64,000 bases of DNA from assembly GCA_037045225.1 (NCBI GenBank), contig JBAOHZ010000009.1, forward strand, positions 1,860,001 through 1,924,000. Reading direction: 5' to 3'. Source of the stretch: Nitrospira sp. GTDB taxonomy: Bacteria > Nitrospirota > Nitrospiria > Nitrospirales > Nitrospiraceae. Of the stretch, positions 34,213 to 42,713 are shown piece by piece. The position numbers and the translations under genes were made by a program. The first letter of the stretch is position 1. Every line of letters starts with the position of its first letter. Below the pieces are notes generated by a model that was not told where the DNA came from, did not search any database, and saw nothing but the letters and a program-made list of their open reading frames with translations.

Positions 34213-34641
34213 CTACTCGGAATCCCCGACCGCCGACACATCTCGTTCCCCGAAAATCGCGGACTCGTGCCGATAGTATTTGAATTCGAGAAGATTCCGG
34301 GAAGGATCTTGGAGAAAGAAGGTGTGATGTTCGATGCGCGTACCGGCAAACCGCTGCCGGGGCTGTTGGTAAAACGTCAGGCCCTTCGTCTTGGCGCGAT
34401 CGGCCAACGCCTGCCACTCCTCTTCCAGCGTCAGGACAAGGCCGAAGTGACGAGGATAGACACCCTTCTGGGGAATGATTGGATCGGTCGAGAGATGCGC
34501 AACGAGCTGATGCCCAGCCAGCCCGAACGTGACGGCGGTGGAGGATTCCCGACCTAGCACACAACCGAGACCATCGATGTAAAATTGCTTGGCGACGGCC
34601 AGATCGTGGACAGGAAAGGCGAGGTGAAAGAGTGCGGGCAT
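34213..34641 (-). CDS. VOC-superfamily (glyoxalase-like) protein
   Basis: A protein of 142 residues with one vicinal-oxygen-chelate fold. It starts LFHLAFPVHDLAVAKQFYID, contains VTFGLAGHQLVAHL in the middle and ends HHTFFLQDPSRNLLEFKYYR, giving the metal-ligand pattern of His/Glu residues typical of the family. The exact reaction (dioxygenase, glyoxalase or resistance type) cannot be told. AGAGG lies upstream of the ATG. It is the last gene of the minus-strand run that begins with lemA. Confidence 0.82.
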   Translation of the reverse strand: MPALFHLAFPVHDLAVAKQFYIDGLGCVLGRESSTAVTFGLAGHQLVAHLSTDPIIPQKGVYPRHFGLVLTLEEEWQALADRAKTKGLTFYQQPRQRFAGTRIEHHTFFLQDPSRNLLEFKYYRHESAIFGERDVSAVGDSE

Positions 34642-34681
34642 AGACTGATACCTCTGATCACTGTATCAGCCTTCTACGAGA

Positions 34682-35620
34682 CTAGGCAAACCGACCCTTC
34701 ACGTGCGGGCGGCCATCACGCCCGATCACCCCGGCCACCATATTGGGTGTACTGTGTCGAATGGCAAACCGACCATCCGCTGAGAGTACCAGCACCCCGG
34801 CCGCACCCTGAATACGTTCTACCACTTTCCGAAGCACCCGGTTCGCCGAGACCAGCGGACTCAAGCCACTGGCCAGTAAATCGGTGATCTCCTTCGCAAC
34901 CGCCACTCGAATGATGCTCTCCCCTAATCCCGTCATGGAGACCGCCCCGGCCTCATTATCGGCATAGACCCCGCACCCGATCAACGGCGTATCGCCGACC
35001 CGGCCAGGCAACATCACATCCACCCCGCCGGTTGATGCGCCAGCGGCGACCGTGCCGGCGAGATCCAAGGCCACTGCGCCCACGGTTTCCTTTCCCAAGC
35101 TCCGTGCGCGGAGGCGGCCCGTCTGCATGATTGCCTGATGCAAGCGCAACGTGTGCTTCAACCCGGCACGAGGCCGCAACTCCTTCGGCTGTGGCCGCGC
35201 CGTTCGCTTTGCACGGGGCACACGCTCCAACCCGAAATAGTCCGCAAAGCGGGACGCTGGTTGCCCGACCAGCAATACATGCGCCGTCTTTTCCATCACC
35301 AGCCGCGCGGCGGTAATGGGGTGGACGATGCCCTCGATGGAGGCCACAGCCCCCGCCCGCAGGCCGCGCCCTTCCATAATCGAGGCATCCATACGCCGCA
35401 CCCCGTCAAGCTGACGGTTCGAGCCTCGCCCCGCATTGAACAACCCTGACTCCTCCAGCAGGCGAATGGCTTCTTCCACCACAGATAGCGCCGGGGTACC
35501 GGCCATGAGCAGCCGGTGGCCTTCCTTCAGGGCAGCCTCGGCACAAGCCGCTTGAGCGACGGTCATGGCGCGGCGTCCCGCGCCACCGTGAATGAGCAGG
35601 ATCGGTCGTGATGGTTTCAA
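34682..35620 (-). CDS. iaaA: Isoaspartyl peptidase / L-asparaginase (Ntn hydrolase)
   Basis: A protein of 312 residues of the plant-type asparaginase family, which is made as a precursor that cleaves itself. The N-terminal motif ILLIHGGAG, the NAGRGSNRQLDGVRRMDASI segment and the autocleavage site KETVGAVALD (Thr as new N-terminal nucleophile, near residue 180) are all present. So is the substrate loop STGGVDVMLPGRVGDTPLIG. It hydrolyses isoaspartyl dipeptides and asparagine. The start appears to be a TTG overlapping the TGA of the upstream gene by 4 bases, which suggests translational coupling. Confidence 0.88.
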   Translation of the reverse strand: MKPSRPILLIHGGAGRRAMTVAQAACAEAALKEGHRLLMAGTPALSVVEEAIRLLEESGLFNAGRGSNRQLDGVRRMDASIMEGRGLRAGAVASIEGIVHPITAARLVMEKTAHVLLVGQPASRFADYFGLERVPRAKRTARPQPKELRPRAGLKHTLRLHQAIMQTGRLRARSLGKETVGAVALDLAGTVAAGASTGGVDVMLPGRVGDTPLIGCGVYADNEAGAVSMTGLGESIIRVAVAKEITDLLASGLSPLVSANRVLRKVVERIQGAAGVLVLSADGRFAIRHSTPNMVAGVIGRDGRPHVKGRFA

Positions 35621-36183
35621 TTCAGCAGGATATCTTTCACTCGTCGGCAGGCAGGGTCTTGCATACGATCCAAGTCTGACCGGACAAACCCCAGTCCGGT
35701 CACACAGAGCTCGAAATTTTCCGACAGCTTCCGGAATAACGGAGAATCCTGCTCAGGGTCGTAGCTGCCGTACTCGGCGACCAACCCGTACGAGCGTTTG
35801 CCCGTCTTCACGTAATCCACCAGAAAATCTTTATGGTAGATGCGGCCCACGCTCTTGAGGCGACGGAGATACTCGGGAAACAGGCCGGTCATGAAGAGTG
35901 TGAAGTCGCCGATATGCCGGTGCACTTCGCGCTCCCGCTCAAAGGATTGCGCTTCCAACAGCACTTCGGATTCGAACAGCATCTCGACGACGGAATCGAC
36001 GGCGCGGCCCTGCGTATTCTGAATTTTGTAGAGTTGGTCGGTGTGAGCGAATTCGACGAGCAGGTTGGAGACGTACTCGGTGACATTCAGATCGGGCCAC
36101 CCGAGGTGTTCAGTGAAGCTTTTTTCCGTCAACGCTCCGAAGAGCTGACGGAGTGGATGGCTGCGAGAAACGGGACTTCCCAT
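35617..36183 (-). CDS. Conserved hypothetical protein
   Basis: A protein of 188 residues. The ATG at 36183 has GGGAGG 5 bases upstream; the open frame extends 34 codons further but without a better site. There is no signal peptide or membrane segment. It is rich in charged and aromatic residues, with HIGDFTLFMTGLFPEYLRRL in the middle and a C-terminal part ending near DPACRRVKDILLN. I do not recognise a named family. Its stop overlaps the start of the isoaspartyl peptidase gene. Confidence 0.7.
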   Translation of the reverse strand: MGSPVSRSHPLRQLFGALTEKSFTEHLGWPDLNVTEYVSNLLVEFAHTDQLYKIQNTQGRAVDSVVEMLFESEVLLEAQSFEREREVHRHIGDFTLFMTGLFPEYLRRLKSVGRIYHKDFLVDYVKTGKRSYGLVAEYGSYDPEQDSPLFRKLSENFELCVTGLGFVRSDLDRMQDPACRRVKDILLN

Positions 36184-36281
36184 CTCGACCTCCCGGGCAA
36201 TCCCTGCCCTTTTAAAATAGTATAGCAGACCATGCTCAACCCAAGCGGACTTTCTCCCTGACTCCTTATCGGCATCTCCCT

Positions 36282-36752
36282 TCAAGACTTGAGAGGGAGC
36301 GTCGACGCTCCCCGTCGGCTGTCTAACAGGAACGTCACCGGACCGTCGTTGAGCAATTCCACGTGCATGTGCGCCCCGAACATCCCGGTTTCCACTGTCA
36401 GGCCACCCGCCCGGAGCCGACTGACCATCTCCTCGTACAATACTCGCGCATCCTCCGGTGGCGCAGCTAGGTCGAACCCTGGCCGTCGTCCCTTGCTGGT
36501 ATCGCCGAGCAGCGTAAACTGCGAAACGATGAGTAACGCCCCGCCAACCTCGGTGAGTGTACGATTCATCCTGCCGTGATCGTCACCGAAGATCCGCAGG
36601 CTCGGGAGCTTCTCAACGAGATAGGACAGGTCACGTTCGTCATCACCTTTCGCGACACCCACCAATACCAGTAGTCCAGCCCCGATCCGGCCCACAACCT
36701 GCCCCTCCACCGCAACTGACGCGCGGAGAACTCGTTGAATGACGGCCTTCAT
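36282..36752 (-). CDS. dtd: D-aminoacyl-tRNA deacylase
   Basis: A protein of 156 residues. DTD removes D-amino acids wrongly attached to tRNA. Typical motifs are present: MKAVIQRVLRASVAVEGQVV at the start, the SQFTLLGDTSKGRRPGF segment (Ser-Gln-x-Thr), and the C-terminal VETGMFGAHMHVELLNDGPV followed by TFLLDS; the cross-subunit Gly-Pro is represented here by DGPVTF. Length is normal. GGAAGGA precedes the ATG. It lies in a run with ogt and murJ. Confidence 0.92.
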   Translation of the reverse strand: MKAVIQRVLRASVAVEGQVVGRIGAGLLVLVGVAKGDDERDLSYLVEKLPSLRIFGDDHGRMNRTLTEVGGALLIVSQFTLLGDTSKGRRPGFDLAAPPEDARVLYEEMVSRLRAGGLTVETGMFGAHMHVELLNDGPVTFLLDSRRGASTLPLKS

Positions 36753-36786
36753 GTATCATCCTTCCAGCCCAACAACCAGCGACAAC

Positions 36787-37290
36787 TTATTGCGCATTCC
36801 GCAACTGAGCCAGGGTGCCTTCCAAACTTAGCAGGCGACGCTTCAATGGCAGTCCGCAAGAAAACCCACCGAGCGAACCATCATGCGAGATGATCCGGTG
36901 GCAGGGCACCACGATGGGGACCGGGTTGGCCCCGAGCGCCATCCCCACCGCCCTGGCATACTGCTTCCCGCCCACACGCATGGCCACCCATTGATAGGAC
37001 CGTACCCGACCGTAGGGAATCCGCGTGATCGCCCTCCAAACTTTCCTTTGAAACGGTGTGCCGGCCGAACAATCGATAGGAAAAGAAAACTCGCGACGCG
37101 TGCCCGCAATATAAGCCAGGAGCTGCGCTCGCGCCTCTTCCACGATAGATGCGGCTTCGTCATTGTTTTCTGCCGGTTGCTGCCGGACAGCACGATCCTG
37201 GGAGGACAAATTAATGGAGGTGACGCCCTTCTCGGAGGCCGTGATCGTCACCTGCCCCCAAGGCGTCTCAAATGTGCTCGTGTATGTCAT
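36787..37290 (-). CDS. ogt: Methylated-DNA--[protein]-cysteine S-methyltransferase
   Basis: A protein of 167 residues. It repairs O6-alkylguanine by moving the alkyl group to its own cysteine in VPCHRIISHDGSLGGFSCG. Other family motifs are TPFQRKVWRAITRIPYGRV and ARAVGMALGANPVPI. The length fits the Ogt type without an Ada regulatory domain. The ATG at 37290 lies directly after the murJ stop with GGAG upstream. Confidence 0.92.
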   Translation of the reverse strand: MTYTSTFETPWGQVTITASEKGVTSINLSSQDRAVRQQPAENNDEAASIVEEARAQLLAYIAGTRREFSFPIDCSAGTPFQRKVWRAITRIPYGRVRSYQWVAMRVGGKQYARAVGMALGANPVPIVVPCHRIISHDGSLGGFSCGLPLKRRLLSLEGTLAQLRNAQ

Positions 37291-37291
37291 A

Positions 37292-38920
37292 TCAGGCCGC
37301 TCCAAACTTCTTAGCGACACGTCCGAATTTCCGTTTTACCATTCCTAACACCACATCCAATTCCTCTGATCCAAGCATGATATGTACCCCAAGATATCCG
37401 ATCACGCTGGCTCCGATTCCACCAAACAAGACTGCGGATTTCAGAACCCACGCACCATCCTGATCCCATAGAGAGGCACTTGCCACCCAGAGGCACATCG
37501 CCGTCACCGGAATACAGGCTCCCAGCACGCGACACGCCGACCGTACAATCGAGCCCCAATCGACACGCCCCAGACGCCGGTGCAACACGGCCACCAGAAT
37601 ACTCCCGTTCAGCATGGACGCCAGCGCCGTGGCCAGCGCCAGCCCCGCGGCATCCAGCAGCGTCATCAGCCACAAAGACAACAGAATATTCGCCCCGACC
37701 GCAATCCCTGCAGTGATCGCCGGTGTTCGCGTATCCTGGAGAGAATAAAATGCCGACACGATGATACGCACTCCGGCGAAGGCCCACAACCCGACGGCAT
37801 AACAGAGGAGCGCCGTCGCCGTCGCCAGCGTATCGGCCTTGGTAAACGACCCATGCTCGAATACCAGATGCACAATCGGATGCCGTAAGAGAATCAGTCC
37901 CACCATCGCCGGCAGAATGATGAAAAAAATCATTCTGAGCCCAAATCCGATCGTCGTCCGCAACTCATCCAACGCCCCACGGGAGGCCTGCGCGGAGAGC
38001 GTCGGAAGAATCGCCGTCGCGAGCGCCACACCGAAAATGCCGAGTGGAAATTGAATGAGCCGCATGCCGTAAAACAAATAGGTCGGTCCGCCGGCAAAAT
38101 ACGACGCCAAAATCGTGCTCACGGTGATATTGATCTGCGTCACCGACAACCCGAGCAACGATGGCACCATCAGCCACCCGATACGTCTTACGCCCGGATG
38201 GCCGGGCTGGAACCGGAAGCCGAACAACATCCCGCGGCCTTTTAAGCCCGGCAGCTGCATCGCAAATTGCGCCACCCCTCCGACCACGATGCCGATGGCC
38301 ACGCCGATGATGGGCTCCGACAACCAGGGCGCAAGGAACACCATGCAGGCAATGGTGAAAATATTGAAAAAGACCGGCGAGAAGGCCGGCGCCGCAAAAG
38401 CGCGCAGCGAATTCAGAATCCCCATCGCCAAGGCGGCCAGGCTGATAAAGATCAGATAGGGAAACATCATCTGCGTCAGCAGCGTCGTCAGCGCCAGCTT
38501 GTCCGGACTCCCGTGGAAACCCGGGGCAAGAAGCCAGACAATCCCGGGCGCCGCTAGAATACCCACCAGGGTCACTGCAGTGACGATCGTCAGCAGCGTC
38601 GTGAAGGTAGCGCTGGCCAGCTCCCAGGCATCCCGCTTAGTCTTGAGGGTGTGGTATTCGGTAAAGACCGGAATAAAGGCGGCGGACATCGACCCTTCGG
38701 CAAACAGCTCTCTCAATAAATTGGGGACGCGGTACGCGACAAAGAATGCGTCGGCTGCCGGCGTGGCGCCAAAGAGTCGCGCCAACACCATGTCGCGGAC
38801 AAAACCGAGGATGCGACTGGACAAGGTCGCCACGCCGATAAGGCCCGCCGCCTTGACGACGGAACGGGTTTCATCCGGAACTGGTCGAGATGGTTCAACG
38901 GACACGGCGGGATCCGACAT
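37292..38920 (-). CDS. murJ: Lipid II flippase MurJ
   Basis: A protein of 542 residues with about 14 hydrophobic segments, of the MviN/MurJ family of the MOP superfamily. It flips lipid II across the inner membrane for peptidoglycan synthesis. The N-terminus has the family signature SSRILGFVRDMVLARLFGA, then AYRVPNLLRELFAEGSMSAA with the essential Arg, and the C-terminal half contains FYSLQDTRTPAI. It pairs functionally with mtgA nearby on the other strand. Confidence 0.93.
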   Translation of the reverse strand: MSDPAVSVEPSRPVPDETRSVVKAAGLIGVATLSSRILGFVRDMVLARLFGATPAADAFFVAYRVPNLLRELFAEGSMSAAFIPVFTEYHTLKTKRDAWELASATFTTLLTIVTAVTLVGILAAPGIVWLLAPGFHGSPDKLALTTLLTQMMFPYLIFISLAALAMGILNSLRAFAAPAFSPVFFNIFTIACMVFLAPWLSEPIIGVAIGIVVGGVAQFAMQLPGLKGRGMLFGFRFQPGHPGVRRIGWLMVPSLLGLSVTQINITVSTILASYFAGGPTYLFYGMRLIQFPLGIFGVALATAILPTLSAQASRGALDELRTTIGFGLRMIFFIILPAMVGLILLRHPIVHLVFEHGSFTKADTLATATALLCYAVGLWAFAGVRIIVSAFYSLQDTRTPAITAGIAVGANILLSLWLMTLLDAAGLALATALASMLNGSILVAVLHRRLGRVDWGSIVRSACRVLGACIPVTAMCLWVASASLWDQDGAWVLKSAVLFGGIGASVIGYLGVHIMLGSEELDVVLGMVKRKFGRVAKKFGAA

Positions 38921-38978
38921 TACTGGGGATTGTAGCGAAACTGGAGGAAGCCGTCTATTGTCCGGTAATACCCGACAG

Positions 38979-39641
38979 TCAGGTATCTTGGATCACCCGA
39001 TCCGACAGCTCATTGGGGTTGTCGCCGGCACGTGCAGGACAGGCCTGAGCGAGCAACCTTCCGCTGGCGTCGATGCCGCAGCAGAGACCGCCTGCGAGAT
39101 CGCCGACCTTCAGTCGTTCGACCACCACCGCAACAACTTCCTGCCACTGCTCGCTGGTGATCCGATCACGCAAGGATTGGTCTACCAACACAGAGACCTG
39201 CCGTTCGAGTAAGGACACCAGCAGTAGAACTCCTGTGTGCTCGCGGGTCTGCGCGAGACCATGCTGAGCAAACGCCAATTTCGCCCGCAACTGCACCTTC
39301 TGATACATCCGCTCGCGGGATGTAAAAAGTCGCAACACCGGAGGCCATGTCCCGGCCAAGGATCCGAGGACATAGGCCACCATGGTCCCCCCAAGCAACC
39401 AGAAGGCATTCGCGGCATGCCACCCCCAAGGAAGCCAGGCGGTTTCAATCGTCAGCAGCGCCGTCAGAACAAGGACCGCGCTCAATAATCCGGCCCGATG
39501 CTGTGCCTCGCGATACACACCGGATCGCCCGACGATCATCGGCACAATTTCAGCACTGGTTCGTTGCTCGGCCGCCTGCACGGCCGCCTCGACCCGCGCT
39601 CGCTCCTCATCCGTCAGCACCGGCCCTCTACCAGTCGCCAC
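38979..39641 (-). CDS. TPM-domain membrane protein (second of two)
   Basis: A protein of about 220 residues. The TPM domain starts LTDEERARVEAAVQAAEQRT with SAEIVPMIV, followed by two membrane segments (about 65-105) and a second half with HTGVLLLVSLLERQVSVLVD, a typical TPM core strand. The start is uncertain: a GTG at 39641 with GGAGGAGG upstream overlaps the end of the previous TPM gene by 14 bases, and a GTG at 39620 is an alternative. The frame is open further upstream only as a shadow of the Gly-rich tail of the neighbour. The function of TPM/LemA pairs is poorly known. Confidence 0.75.
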   Translation of the reverse strand: MATGRGPVLTDEERARVEAAVQAAEQRTSAEIVPMIVGRSGVYREAQHRAGLLSAVLVLTALLTIETAWLPWGWHAANAFWLLGGTMVAYVLGSLAGTWPPVLRLFTSRERMYQKVQLRAKLAFAQHGLAQTREHTGVLLLVSLLERQVSVLVDQSLRDRITSEQWQEVVAVVVERLKVGDLAGGLCCGIDASGRLLAQACPARAGDNPNELSDRVIQDT

Positions 39642-40533
39642 TGGCGCCTCCTCCTCCGAAATCGCCGCCACCGCCGGAAAAGCCGCCTGATCCTCCGAAC
39701 GATCCGCCGAAACCGCCACCGCCCCAGCCGCCTTGTTGTGTGCTGAACCAGGTGCCATCGAATGGACTGCCATTTCTCCGCCGTCCCGGCCCAGGTCCCT
39801 GCCCCACCCCACTCAGCAGACCGACCAGAACTAGGCTCACGGCCCCGGCAATCAAAGCCGGTGTCACCCATGGGGCAGCGAGAAACGAAAGGCCTCCCCC
39901 GACAACAGGCCCCACCACCCGATTGGCGCGCGAGAAGAAGAGACCGACGACGATTCCCAGGATCACCGCGAAGGCAACATTGGCAAAGGTATCACTCGAA
40001 GAAGGAGTAGCGGCCGGATGTTCGGGTGCACTGTAGGTCCCTTCAATCGTACGCAAGATGGCTTGGACCCCGGCAGTGACGCCGGCCGGAACATCGCCGG
40101 CTCGAAATCGGGGGACAATCTCGTTTCGGATAATCTGGGCCGACCGCGCATCGGTCAGCATCCCTTCAAGCCCGTAGCCGACTTCCAGACGAATGTGTCG
40201 ATCCTTGATCGACACGAGAAGCAAGACGCCGTTGTCGGACCCCTTGCGGCCCAACTTCCACGCAGTGGCCACTCGATGGGAAAAGTCAAACAGCGGCTCG
40301 CCCTCCAACGATGGAATGATGAGGACCGCCACCTGATTGGACGTCTTGGCTTCGTGCGCCGCCAGATCGGCGGTGAGTCGCTCGACTACGGCCGGCGGGA
40401 GGACATGCGCCTGATCCACGATGCGACCACTGAGCGGCGGCACATCCAGCGCTACGGCTGGAAGGCTGGCCACCCCTGTGAGCCACAGCCATCCGACGAG
40501 GAGCCCCCACCCTGCTCGGCCCATCATCCGCAT
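39628..40533 (-). CDS. TPM-domain protein (YgcG family) with glycine-rich tail
   Basis: A protein of 301 residues. A signal peptide (about 1-28) is followed by a TPM domain (GRIVDQAHVLPPAVVERLTA near residue 35, then NGVLLLVSIKDRHIRLEVGY near 100). One or two hydrophobic segments lie at about 185-240. The tail is extremely glycine-rich, from GGWGGGGFGG to the end. This architecture (signal, TPM, membrane segment, Gly-rich tail) is typical of the partner of LemA, whose gene is immediately upstream. ATG 40533 is chosen, with AGGGA upstream; a GTG 21 bases earlier is possible. Confidence 0.85.
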   Translation of the reverse strand: MRMMGRAGWGLLVGWLWLTGVASLPAVALDVPPLSGRIVDQAHVLPPAVVERLTADLAAHEAKTSNQVAVLIIPSLEGEPLFDFSHRVATAWKLGRKGSDNGVLLLVSIKDRHIRLEVGYGLEGMLTDARSAQIIRNEIVPRFRAGDVPAGVTAGVQAILRTIEGTYSAPEHPAATPSSSDTFANVAFAVILGIVVGLFFSRANRVVGPVVGGGLSFLAAPWVTPALIAGAVSLVLVGLLSGVGQGPGPGRRRNGSPFDGTWFSTQQGGWGGGGFGGSFGGSGGFSGGGGDFGGGGASGDW

Positions 40534-40564
40534 CGCAATCGTTCCCTGCCTCACGAGATCGACG

Positions 40565-41167
40565 TTAGAACTTCACTTCCGGTGGCTTGGCAACCGCCTT
40601 TTCGTCGGCCACGGTAAAATTAGCCTTCTCATCCAGATGCAGAAGGAACTTGGCCGTGAGATTCGTGGGGAAAAAACGAACCATCTTATTGAATTCCGCA
40701 ACCTTGTCGATATACCGCTTGCGGGCCACGGTGATGCGATTCTCCGTGCCTTCGAGTTGGCTCTGCAGATCACGGAAGCCCTGATCCGCCTTGAGGTTGG
40801 GATAATTCTCGGCCAAGGCAAGCAACCGCCCCAACGCACTCGACAGCCCCTGTTGCGCCTCTTGGAATTTTTTGAACGCGGCTTCGTCCTTGAGCAACTC
40901 CGGCGTCACTTGAATGCTGGTGGCCTTCGCACGAGCCGCCACAACGCTTTCCAGCGTATCTTTCTCGTGCGCGGCATATCCCTTCACCGTATTCACCAGA
41001 TTCGGAATCAAATCAGCCCGCCTCTGGTACTGGTTGATCACCTCGCTCCAAGCCGCCTTGGTATCCTCATCAAGACCTTGCAAGTCGTTATAGCCGCAGC
41101 CGGAGAGGATAAGGATTGCAGCAAACAGCACGACTCCGCTCATTGAACGCATCAGTGACATCACCAT
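40565..41167 (-). CDS. lemA: LemA family lipoprotein
   Basis: A protein of 200 residues with the ATG at 41167 after GGAGG at 5-base spacing. A short signal peptide with lipobox LSGCG ends near residue 25. The LemA helical domain follows: INQYQRRADLIPNLVNTVKG, then AENYPNLKADQGFRDLQSQL and TENRITVARKRY. LemA proteins are usually encoded next to TPM-domain proteins, as here. They are membrane associated, with unclear function, possibly in envelope stress or membrane protein processing. Confidence 0.88.
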   Translation of the reverse strand: MVMSLMRSMSGVVLFAAILILSGCGYNDLQGLDEDTKAAWSEVINQYQRRADLIPNLVNTVKGYAAHEKDTLESVVAARAKATSIQVTPELLKDEAAFKKFQEAQQGLSSALGRLLALAENYPNLKADQGFRDLQSQLEGTENRITVARKRYIDKVAEFNKMVRFFPTNLTAKFLLHLDEKANFTVADEKAVAKPPEVKF

Positions 41168-41282
41168 ACTTTCCTCCTTCGCGCTGGCTTTCACAGGCCA
41201 TGCATCTTCAAGACCTAAGGCTTTCACCCGAGAAGTCAATCGTTGACGTAAATTGCGGGTATCGATCGCTGCACAAGCTTGC

Positions 41283-41288
41283 TATACT
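41283..41288 (+). promoter_or_regulatory. Possible -10 element of the small gene at 41315
   Basis: TATACT at 41283-41288 is a close -10 match, placed so that transcription would begin about 20 bases before the ATG at 41315. No good -35 hexamer is found at 17 bases; TTGACG at 41243 is too far. The call is weak. Confidence 0.3.
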
Positions 41289-41314
41289 CACCTCGTATCG
41301 CTCATTACGGCTCA

Positions 41315-41632
41315 ATGGAAACCGGCATGGCACTCGATCGTTCCACCAATACCCCTGGAGGATTCCAGGTCCGACACCGCTCTCTGGGAGTGTTTCAGGG
41401 CAGTTCCATCGGCCTAGCCTTTTGGCATCCATCATCACATATGCCCGAGTACGGCCTTTGTCGATTTGCTACCGAAGCCAACGCCCAAGAGTATGTCGAT
41501 TTCCTGTCCTCACCCGCCTGCACTGAACCCTTGAACCCTGAAGACCTCCTCGTGGAACCCTTCGACCATTCCGAACACGACCGCCTCCTGATCGAGTATC
41601 CCCAGGCTTCCGCCTGGGAAACACCACTCTAA
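41315..41632 (+). CDS. Small hypothetical protein
   Basis: A protein of 105 residues (or 101 from ATG 41327). It has no signal peptide or membrane segment. The middle reads GLAFWHPSSHMPEYGLCRFA and the C-terminal half is acidic (LVEPFDHSEHDRLLIEYPQ). No family is recognised. A TATACT lies upstream. It stands alone between the divergent lemA gene and the convergent PilZ gene. Confidence 0.55.
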   Translation: METGMALDRSTNTPGGFQVRHRSLGVFQGSSIGLAFWHPSSHMPEYGLCRFATEANAQEYVDFLSSPACTEPLNPEDLLVEPFDHSEHDRLLIEYPQASAWETPL

Positions 41633-41762
41633 CAGAAACGCCGAACAAAACGCCGCCTCCGCACGAGGGCCTTTATTCGCTCAGGCCAAGGCCGACATGC
41701 GGTGATTCGTGCGACGCGACCTGCAGTGGCTCGCGCGCGAGCTGGTGCGACTGCCAAAGAAA

Positions 41763-42263
41763 TTAGGTGGAGGGACTCACGTCGACAGATTCGGTCTTGG
41801 CGTGTACGAATGTAAGGAGGCGTTTGTTGTCTTGTGCCGATCGGAGAAACTTGAACACAATACCGCGCGAGCTCACGGAACGCACCATCGCGGCGACTTC
41901 GAGCGGAGTCTGCTCATTCTCAATCGCGATCTGAAGATAAAAAATATCGTCCACATGCACCGGCGTCTGGCTCTCGATAATGCACCCGCCCATCGAAATA
42001 TCCAACACCGTTCCTTCGCCCCGCACCTTTCCGCCTGAAAACGACAAGAAGAGGTGAACAGGAATCCGCAGGTGCTGACGGCGATCAAGCATCTGCGCCG
42101 GATAGCTGCGTCCTAGCCGAAAGGCCTGAAAACGGAAACTACAGGACTGACAATGAAACGGGGCAATGCAGGCGAGCGCCTGCACCCGTTCTCTCAACGT
42201 AGTGCAGCGCGACCGAAATACATTGTGTTCGCCACACTGCGGGCAAATTAGGGGCAGAGCCAT
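41763..42263 (-). CDS. PilZ-domain protein with N-terminal zinc ribbon
   Basis: A protein of 166 residues. The first 45 residues carry LICPQCGEHNVFRSRC and HCQSCSFRF, a probable zinc ribbon. A PilZ domain follows (about 60-155) with the cyclic-di-GMP-binding pattern RRQHLRIPV (RxxxR) and DISMGGC, the usual D/NxSxxG motif. It is likely a cytoplasmic c-di-GMP receptor; the output is unknown. The gene is single and convergent to the small gene at 41315. Confidence 0.82.
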   Translation of the reverse strand: MALPLICPQCGEHNVFRSRCTTLRERVQALACIAPFHCQSCSFRFQAFRLGRSYPAQMLDRRQHLRIPVHLFLSFSGGKVRGEGTVLDISMGGCIIESQTPVHVDDIFYLQIAIENEQTPLEVAAMVRSVSSRGIVFKFLRSAQDNKRLLTFVHAKTESVDVSPST

Positions 42264-42474
42264 GTGAATGATCGGCGCCTCTCACCGTTGCTTACGTTGA
42301 TGCACCATCGTCTGTACGCCTGTGCCGGACTGTTCAGACAACACTTATACTCATGACTGACACCACACAGACCCACAGTCATGCCGTGGACTAGCGGATG
42401 CACAACGTCACTTCAATCGATAAAGGATGGGTGGCATTCTGTCAAGAAACTCGGCGGTTCCGTCCGGAATGCAG

Positions 42475-42660
42475 GGGGCTTGTCAGATTTTCTGTGTGTG
42501 AGGCGGGTTCGCTTCACGCCACACTTGGATTGAACCGCTCTGCATACAGGATGGGGAATTGATTCATCGCCGCCTTCCAGTCCCGCGTCGCCCGGCTCCA
42601 GCCGGCAGTAATGTTGCGCAGAGCCAGCCACAGCAATTGGGGGCAGCCCGGTGGATTTCT
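42475..42660 (-). mobile_element. Remnant of an IS256-type transposase C-terminus and element end
   Basis: On the minus strand, 48 codons ending in TGA at 42514 read PQLLWLALRNITAGWSRATR then DWKAAMNQF and ILYAERFNPSVA, matching the C-terminal end of IS256-family (Mutator-type) transposases. Upstream in the same frame there is a stop, so the rest of the gene is gone. Just past the stop, the sequence CCTCACACACAGAAAATCTG ACAAGCCCCC resembles an IS256-family terminal inverted repeat. The fragment abuts the 3' end of the giant kinase gene. Confidence 0.65.
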
Positions 42661-42713
42661 TCATCGCGGAGCCTCTCTGCCCGGCGTTCCGGAAAGCGCT
42701 CAGCAGAAAAGGC

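Noticed and set aside
34641..34671. Imperfect palindrome CTGATAC...GTATCAG upstream of the VOC gene
   Set aside because: Only 7 paired bases with an 11-base loop and no known operator match; not strong enough to call.
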